In this document: piece after piece, positions 14,633 through 17,643 of the stretch
How positions within the stretch are numbered: the stretch's first letter is position 1
Layout of the letters: each line of letters begins with the position of its first letter
NCBI GenBank assembly: GCA_002414505.1
Contig: DHZF01000130.1
Coordinates: forward strand, 401-18,043
Length of the DNA stretch: 17,643 nt
Reading direction: 5' to 3'
From: Hyphomonas sp. UBA5111
GTDB lineage: Bacteria > Pseudomonadota > Alphaproteobacteria > Caulobacterales > Hyphomonadaceae
The notes under the pieces: generated by a model
What the model was told of the DNA's origin: nothing
The model's database searches: none
Seen by the model: only the letters and a program-made list of their open reading frames with translations
Translations under genes and position numbers: made by a program

Positions 14633-14669
14633 CAGGGCGTTAAGAGCGGGCCAAAGGGTATACGCCCTG
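14633..14669. repeat. Inverted repeat between hydrolase and nepR-like genes
   Basis: CAGGGCG (14633-14639) and CGCCCTG (14663-14669) are perfect 7-bp arms around a 23-base loop. The word GGGCGTTAA within it (14635-14643) recurs at 14746-14754, and another small hairpin ATTCGC/GCGAAT lies at 14720-14738. Function is unknown; the region must hold the promoters of two divergent genes. Confidence 0.35.
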
Positions 14670-14837
14670 CATGGCGCCCTTAACCAAATGATGCTAATAA
14701 TAGAAATGCCATGGGACAGATTCGCTCAAAAGGCGAATGGTAAGAGGGCGTTAAAGCTTCTCCAATAATCTGGCCCTCGCGTGAACGTAGCCAGGATGGG
14801 TGACTATGTTCAAGGAAAGCGCATTGGGAGGGACAGC

Positions 14838-15023
14838 ATGAAAGCAGTCGCCAGTCATCTGAAAGAGTCCGACCTTGCTCGCATGAAACGGGGAGCCAAG
14901 CTGGGGGAAGCGCTGCGTGAAGCCTACGCGTCAATTCTCGCCGAGCCTTGCCCGGAGTCCATGTTGAAACTCCTGGAACAGCTTCGTGCCGAGGAAGCTC
15001 AACGGCAAAACACCGAAGATTAG
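14838..15023 (+). CDS. NepR-like anti-sigma factor
   Basis: This 61-residue protein carries the NepR core at about residues 22-50: LGEALREAYASILAEP forms the first helix, then a proline turn CPE, then SMLKLLEQLRAEE. In Alphaproteobacteria NepR holds the general-stress sigma factor EcfG inactive until phosphorylated PhyR takes NepR away. The ATG at 14838 is chosen for its GGGAGGG Shine-Dalgarno (14826-14832); an in-frame GTG at 14781 has none. Flanking residues are basic at the N-terminus and polar at the C-terminus, as in known NepR proteins. No ecfG or phyR is adjacent in this window: the left neighbour is a hydrolase and the right one a convergent small protein. It may therefore be an extra paralogue. 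Identification rests on my pattern reading of a short protein. Confidence 0.72.
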   Translation: MKAVASHLKESDLARMKRGAKLGEALREAYASILAEPCPESMLKLLEQLRAEEAQRQNTED

Positions 15024-15034
15024 CCGCTATTTTG

Positions 15035-15229
15035 TCAGCTGAAGTGTTGCGGAATGTCGCCGTCGAGCGAGAACATCTCTGCCTGATCCAGCCGTTTTCT
15101 CGCCAGATCCTTCACTATTTCATAGCGCTTCTGGGCGTCTTGGGCCGACAAGATATGTGTCCGCGTTCGTTCGCTGGATAATTCCAGGGATTTCAGTGTC
15201 TTTCCTAAGAGAGGGAGTCTCCAGACCAT
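15035..15229 (-). CDS. Unrecognised 64-residue protein
   Basis: I do not recognise this protein. It starts MVWRLPLLGKTLKSLEL, a basic amphipathic segment, followed by a predicted charged helix (SAQDAQKRYEIVKDLARKRLDQAEMF, residues 28-53) and a short tail ending PQHFS. The ATG at 15229 is preferred over ATG at 15235, because GGAGG ends immediately before the latter and lies 6 bases from the former. It is convergent with the nepR-like gene, with only 11 bases between stops. The good ribosome site and ordered composition support a real gene. No membrane helix is evident. A link to stress control is suggested only by position. Confidence 0.6.
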   Translation of the reverse strand: MVWRLPLLGKTLKSLELSSERTRTHILSAQDAQKRYEIVKDLARKRLDQAEMFSLDGDIPQHFS

Positions 15230-15291
15230 CACCATCCTCCTGCTTCAAGGTTGTACGCAAGGAACCGGAATTCCACGCAACTGCACACCTT

Positions 15292-15347
15292 TTCCGCCCG
15301 ATGGACTGGAACGTCTGACGCGTCACCTTTCACCGCTTCGGGCGGAA
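15292..15347. repeat. Nested inverted repeats upstream of the 64-residue gene
   Basis: Outer arms TTCCGCCCGA (15292-15301) and TCGGGCGGAA (15338-15347) are perfect over 10 bp. The loop holds the perfect palindrome TGACGCGTCA (15316-15325), whose centre is one base from the centre of the outer pair. The structure starts 63 bases upstream of the small gene's start codon. A regulator site or a structured leader are both possible. Confidence 0.5.
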
Positions 15348-15401
15348 TAAGTTAACATTACCCCGAAATCAGCCTTCAGGCGAGTTACTTTTCGATAATT
15401 C

Positions 15402-15415
15402 ATCCCATGCGGGAT
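15402..15415 (-). terminator. Possible weak terminator of bamE
   Basis: ATCCC-GCAT-GGGAT (read on the minus strand) lies 56 bases past the bamE stop and is followed by GAATTATCG. The stem is only 5 bp and there is no T-run, so this is a weak candidate. Confidence 0.2.
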
Positions 15416-15470
15416 CAGACGGCCTGTGATGTGGCCATCCCCCCTGTTCATTGACGATATTTGAAGCGGC

Positions 15471-15947
15471 CTAGCGGCGGCCCGTCGGATTGTCCGGCGT
15501 GGCTTCATCTGTGCGTGGCAGCTGGACGGCGCCAATCGTGCCGAAGATCTGCTCCCAGAAGCCAAGCTCGCGTCCGCGGGTCGGAGTTTCGCGTGAGGCA
15601 TAATTGACGATCTGGCCGGCTGTTTCGTCATATTCGACGACTTCCTCGACCTTGTCGTCCTCGCCGAACCGGATCGCGACAACGCTGCGCGACTTCACCT
15701 TCGGGTTCAGGTAAGCGACCCGCTCCTGAAGTTCGGTCATGTAGATCCAGGTATTCTCGTCGAAGATGCTTGTGGTCGAAGGCGAACCGAGCTGGGCCAG
15801 CACGCTGGAGCGGGTGTCCTCGCCGGGCTTCATTTCGCGCGGCTGGGCTTCGTCTGCCACATAGCCGTGATAGTCGCGCGACGGCGTCAGGCAAGCTGTA
15901 AGAGGCAGAGCCAGTAGTGACAGTGCCAGTATCGCGCATCGCGACAT
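15471..15947 (-). CDS. bamE: Outer-membrane assembly lipoprotein BamE (SmpA/OmlA)
   Basis: This 158-residue lipoprotein has a short signal peptide and lipobox LTAC with the modified cysteine at residue 19. The family core follows: RSSVLAQLGSPSTTSIFDENTWIYM (about 46-70), then RVAYLNP and a strand VVAIRFGEDDKVEEV. BamE is an accessory part of the BAM complex that folds barrels into the outer membrane, acting on its periplasmic face. An open frame continues upstream to 16400, but the ATG at 15947 fits the signal peptide and has GGAG about 8 bases upstream. The C-terminal tail after residue 120 (proline- and charge-rich, ending PTGRR) extends past the core as in other alphaproteobacterial homologues. 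It is divergent from the cytochrome chaperone gene. Confidence 0.9.
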   Translation of the reverse strand: MSRCAILALSLLALPLTACLTPSRDYHGYVADEAQPREMKPGEDTRSSVLAQLGSPSTTSIFDENTWIYMTELQERVAYLNPKVKSRSVVAIRFGEDDKVEEVVEYDETAGQIVNYASRETPTRGRELGFWEQIFGTIGAVQLPRTDEATPDNPTGRR

Positions 15948-16022
15948 AGGACTACTCCTGTTATTTCGTCCTGAAAGACCTAGCTGTTGGTGGCCGGTCT
16001 TGGCAAGCGGAGGAGTGCAGGT

Positions 16023-16574
16023 GTGGTCGGGTTTCGCAAACTCTGGGACAGGCAGGGCGCCCAGGCCCGGACCTCGGCGCGCGCGCTGTATGCCGATCTG
16101 GCGACGGCAGCCCTGAACGCGCCCCTGTATGAACAAGGCGCTGCGCAGGACACTTTCGAAGGCCGTGCAGCCATGATTACCGCCAATGCAACCCTGGTCA
16201 TGTGGCGATTGAAGCGGATTGATACGCCGTTGGCGCGCAAGATTGCCGAACGGCTGAACAGGCTGGTGCTGGACGGATTCGATGCAGCCTACCGGGAACT
16301 GGGCGTCGGTGATTCGTCGATTGCCCGTAAAGTCCGCAAGCTGGCGGAAATCCATTATGGGCTGGGGAAGGCCCTGACAGAGGCGCTGAATACGCCCCAA
16401 TCTGACCGGATTGGGTCTGTCACAGACTGCGTGAAGCGGAATGCCGTGAGCCAGGATGGCAAGGCCTCCCTGCTGGCCGCCTATTTGCTACACAATGCGG
16501 GGCGTTTCGAAGCGGTGGAGGATAACGACGTGCTTGCCGGCAAACTGGCCTGGACACTGCCCGGCGCAGATTAG
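16023..16574 (+). CDS. Ubiquinol-cytochrome c chaperone (Cbp3 family)
   Basis: This 183-residue protein resembles the bacterial Cbp3/UPF0174 family, which in mitochondria assists cytochrome b assembly into the bc1 complex. Supporting features are the early FRKLWDRQGAQARTSARALYADLATAA helix, the ITANATLVMWRLKR segment and the SSIARKVRKLAEIHYGLGKALTEAL region. It also sits between bamE and plsX, as in related Caulobacterales genomes. No signal peptide or membrane segment is present, consistent with a cytoplasmic or membrane-associated chaperone. The start is set at GTG 16023 because GGAGG lies 9 bases upstream; an in-frame GTG at 15987 has no ribosome site. Confidence 0.82.
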   Translation: MVGFRKLWDRQGAQARTSARALYADLATAALNAPLYEQGAAQDTFEGRAAMITANATLVMWRLKRIDTPLARKIAERLNRLVLDGFDAAYRELGVGDSSIARKVRKLAEIHYGLGKALTEALNTPQSDRIGSVTDCVKRNAVSQDGKASLLAAYLLHNAGRFEAVEDNDVLAGKLAWTLPGAD

Positions 16575-16666
16575 CCATCCTTCACATCCGCGGCGTTGCC
16601 AAGGTTCAAGGCGCACCGTAAACACCGGAAAGTATTCCGAAGGAACTCGTGGAGCACGAAAGCCCG

Positions 16667-17643
16667 ATGGCCCAAGGCCTAATTCTCGCAATTGACGCAA
16701 TGGGGGGCGACGCAGCCCCGGAAGTAACGGTCGCGGGAGCGGAGCTGTTCCTCGCCGCGCGTCCTGACGCGTCCGTGCGACTGCATGGCGACGAAGCCCA
16801 GCTGAAACCTCTGCTGTCCAAATCATCCGACCGGATCGAGATCGTCCACACTGATCTCTATGTGACCAGCGACATGAAACCGAGCCAGGCCCTCAGGCGC
16901 GGCAAGGGGTCTTCGATGTGGAACGCGATTCATGATGTGAAAGACGGCGCCGCGCATGCCTCTGTTTCTGCGGGCAATACCGGCGCGCTGATGGCGATTT
17001 CGATGCTGGTCCTGCGCAAGATGGACGGTGTGCACCGCCCGGCGATGACGGCGGCCTGGCCGACGCTCCGCGGTCGCAGTGTTGTGCTGGATGTCGGGGC
17101 CAATCTCGAAGCCGACGCCGCGCAATTGGTGACCTTTGCCATCATGGGCGAAGCCTATGCGCGCGCGATTCTGGGCATTGAGAAGCCGACCATCGGCATT
17201 CTCAATATCGGCTCGGAAGAGATGAAGGGCCATGATGAAATTCGCGAGGCGCATGAGTGGCTGCGCAATTCCGGGCTCGATCTCGCCTATCACGGCTTCA
17301 TCGAAGGCGACGATATTTCGTCCGGGACGGTCGATGTCATCGTGACGGACGGGTTCACCGGAAACGTGGCGCTCAAGACAGGCGAAGGCGTGGCCCGAAT
17401 GCTTGGTATGCGCGTACGCGAAGCCCTGACCGGCGGTATCCTGTCCAAGATCGGTGCCTTGCTCGCCATGGGCGGGCTCAAGCAATTGCGGGAACAGATG
17501 AATCCGAGCAACGTAAACGGAGGCGTGCTGTTGGGGCTTGGCGGCATTTCGGTGAAGAGCCATGGCGGCACTGACAGTCGGGGCTTTGCCCAGGCCTGCA
17601 AACTGGCCGCCGACCTTGCCGCAAGTCACTTCAGGGATGAGGT
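16667..17643 (+). CDS. plsX: Phosphate acyltransferase PlsX, 5' part
   Basis: There are 325 codons before the window ends; the family is about 340-350 residues, so little is missing. PlsX converts acyl-ACP to acyl-phosphate for phosphatidic acid synthesis at the cytoplasmic membrane. The start region [24 protein letters not shown] [18 protein letters not shown], the [10 protein letters not shown] motif, [27 protein letters not shown] and [19 protein letters not shown] are all characteristic. The ATG at 16667 gives the usual short N-terminus; an in-frame GTG at 16649, with AAGGA just upstream, would add six residues and cannot be excluded. It lies 92 bases after the cytochrome chaperone gene on the same strand and is probably co-transcribed. 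fabH would be the expected next gene. Confidence 0.95.
   Translation, partial: MAQGLILAIDAMGGDAAPEVTVAGAELFLAARPDASVRLHGDEAQLKPLLSKSSDRIEIVHTDLYVTSDMKPSQALRRGKGSSMWNAIHDVKDGAAHASVSAGNTGALMAISMLVLRKMDGVHRPAMTAAWPTLRGRSVVLDVGANLEADAAQLVTFAIMGEAYARAILGIEKPTIGILNIGSEEMKGHDEIREAHEWLRNSGLDLAYHGFIEGDDISSGTVDVIVTDGFTGNVALKTGEGVARMLGMRVREALTGGILSKIGALLAMGGLKQLREQMNPSNVNGGVLLGLGGISVKSHGGTDSRGFAQACKLAADLAASHFRDE

Noticed and set aside
14370..14768. 132-codon plus-strand frame
   Set aside because: Mostly antisense to the alpha/beta hydrolase and continues through a repeat-rich gap; no ribosome site.
15948..16400. Upstream extension of the bamE frame
   Set aside because: The extension runs antisense through the cytochrome chaperone gene and would bury the lipoprotein signal peptide; ATG 15947 has a ribosome site.
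16823..17629. Long minus-strand open frame of 268 codons
   Set aside because: It is antisense to plsX, whose motifs are complete; the minus frame has histidine- and arginine-rich low-information composition typical of a shadow.

Overview
The window reads as alphaproteobacterial chromosome. The BamE lipoprotein, Cbp3-type ubiquinol-cytochrome c chaperone and PlsX neighbourhood at the right end, the NepR-like protein and the large TonB-dependent receptor point to Caulobacterales, most likely a Hyphomonadaceae-type marine bacterium. That placement is inferred from gene content and style, not from a search. Coding density is high, GC-rich codon use is fairly even, and I see no insertion sequence, tRNA, rRNA or CRISPR array.

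Left end (1-2551): the 3' part of an ACR3 arsenite efflux permease, a small acidic protein, and a convergent trehalose-6-phosphate synthase (otsA). A 19-bp palindrome covers both convergent stop codons. A 418-bp non-coding gap follows.

Sugar-uptake locus (2552-9052): an MFS permease and a GH68-like clan-J glycosidase are translationally coupled. They converge on a LacI-family regulator, which lies downstream of an 824-residue TonB-dependent receptor. The layout matches the known logic of sucrose or fructoside uptake loci: receptor across the outer membrane, MFS across the inner membrane, cytoplasmic hydrolase, LacI-type control. A perfect CG-centred palindrome just upstream of the MFS gene is a good operator candidate. 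The receptor carries a complete EF-hand-type loop and a second, partial one.

Metabolic stretch (9053-14561): a D-2-hydroxyacid dehydrogenase divergent from the receptor, a family 2 glycosyltransferase, a class III CoA-transferase, and an alpha/beta hydrolase plus SDR oxidoreductase pair. The order and strands do not define a known pathway. Several convergent pairs share or abut their stop codons. The 425-bp gap 11289-11713 contains palindromic sites.

Right end (14562-17643): a 61-residue NepR-like anti-sigma factor with no ecfG or phyR visible beside it, a convergent unrecognised 64-residue protein, an intergenic region with nested palindromes, then bamE divergent from the cytochrome chaperone gene and plsX (cut by the window end).
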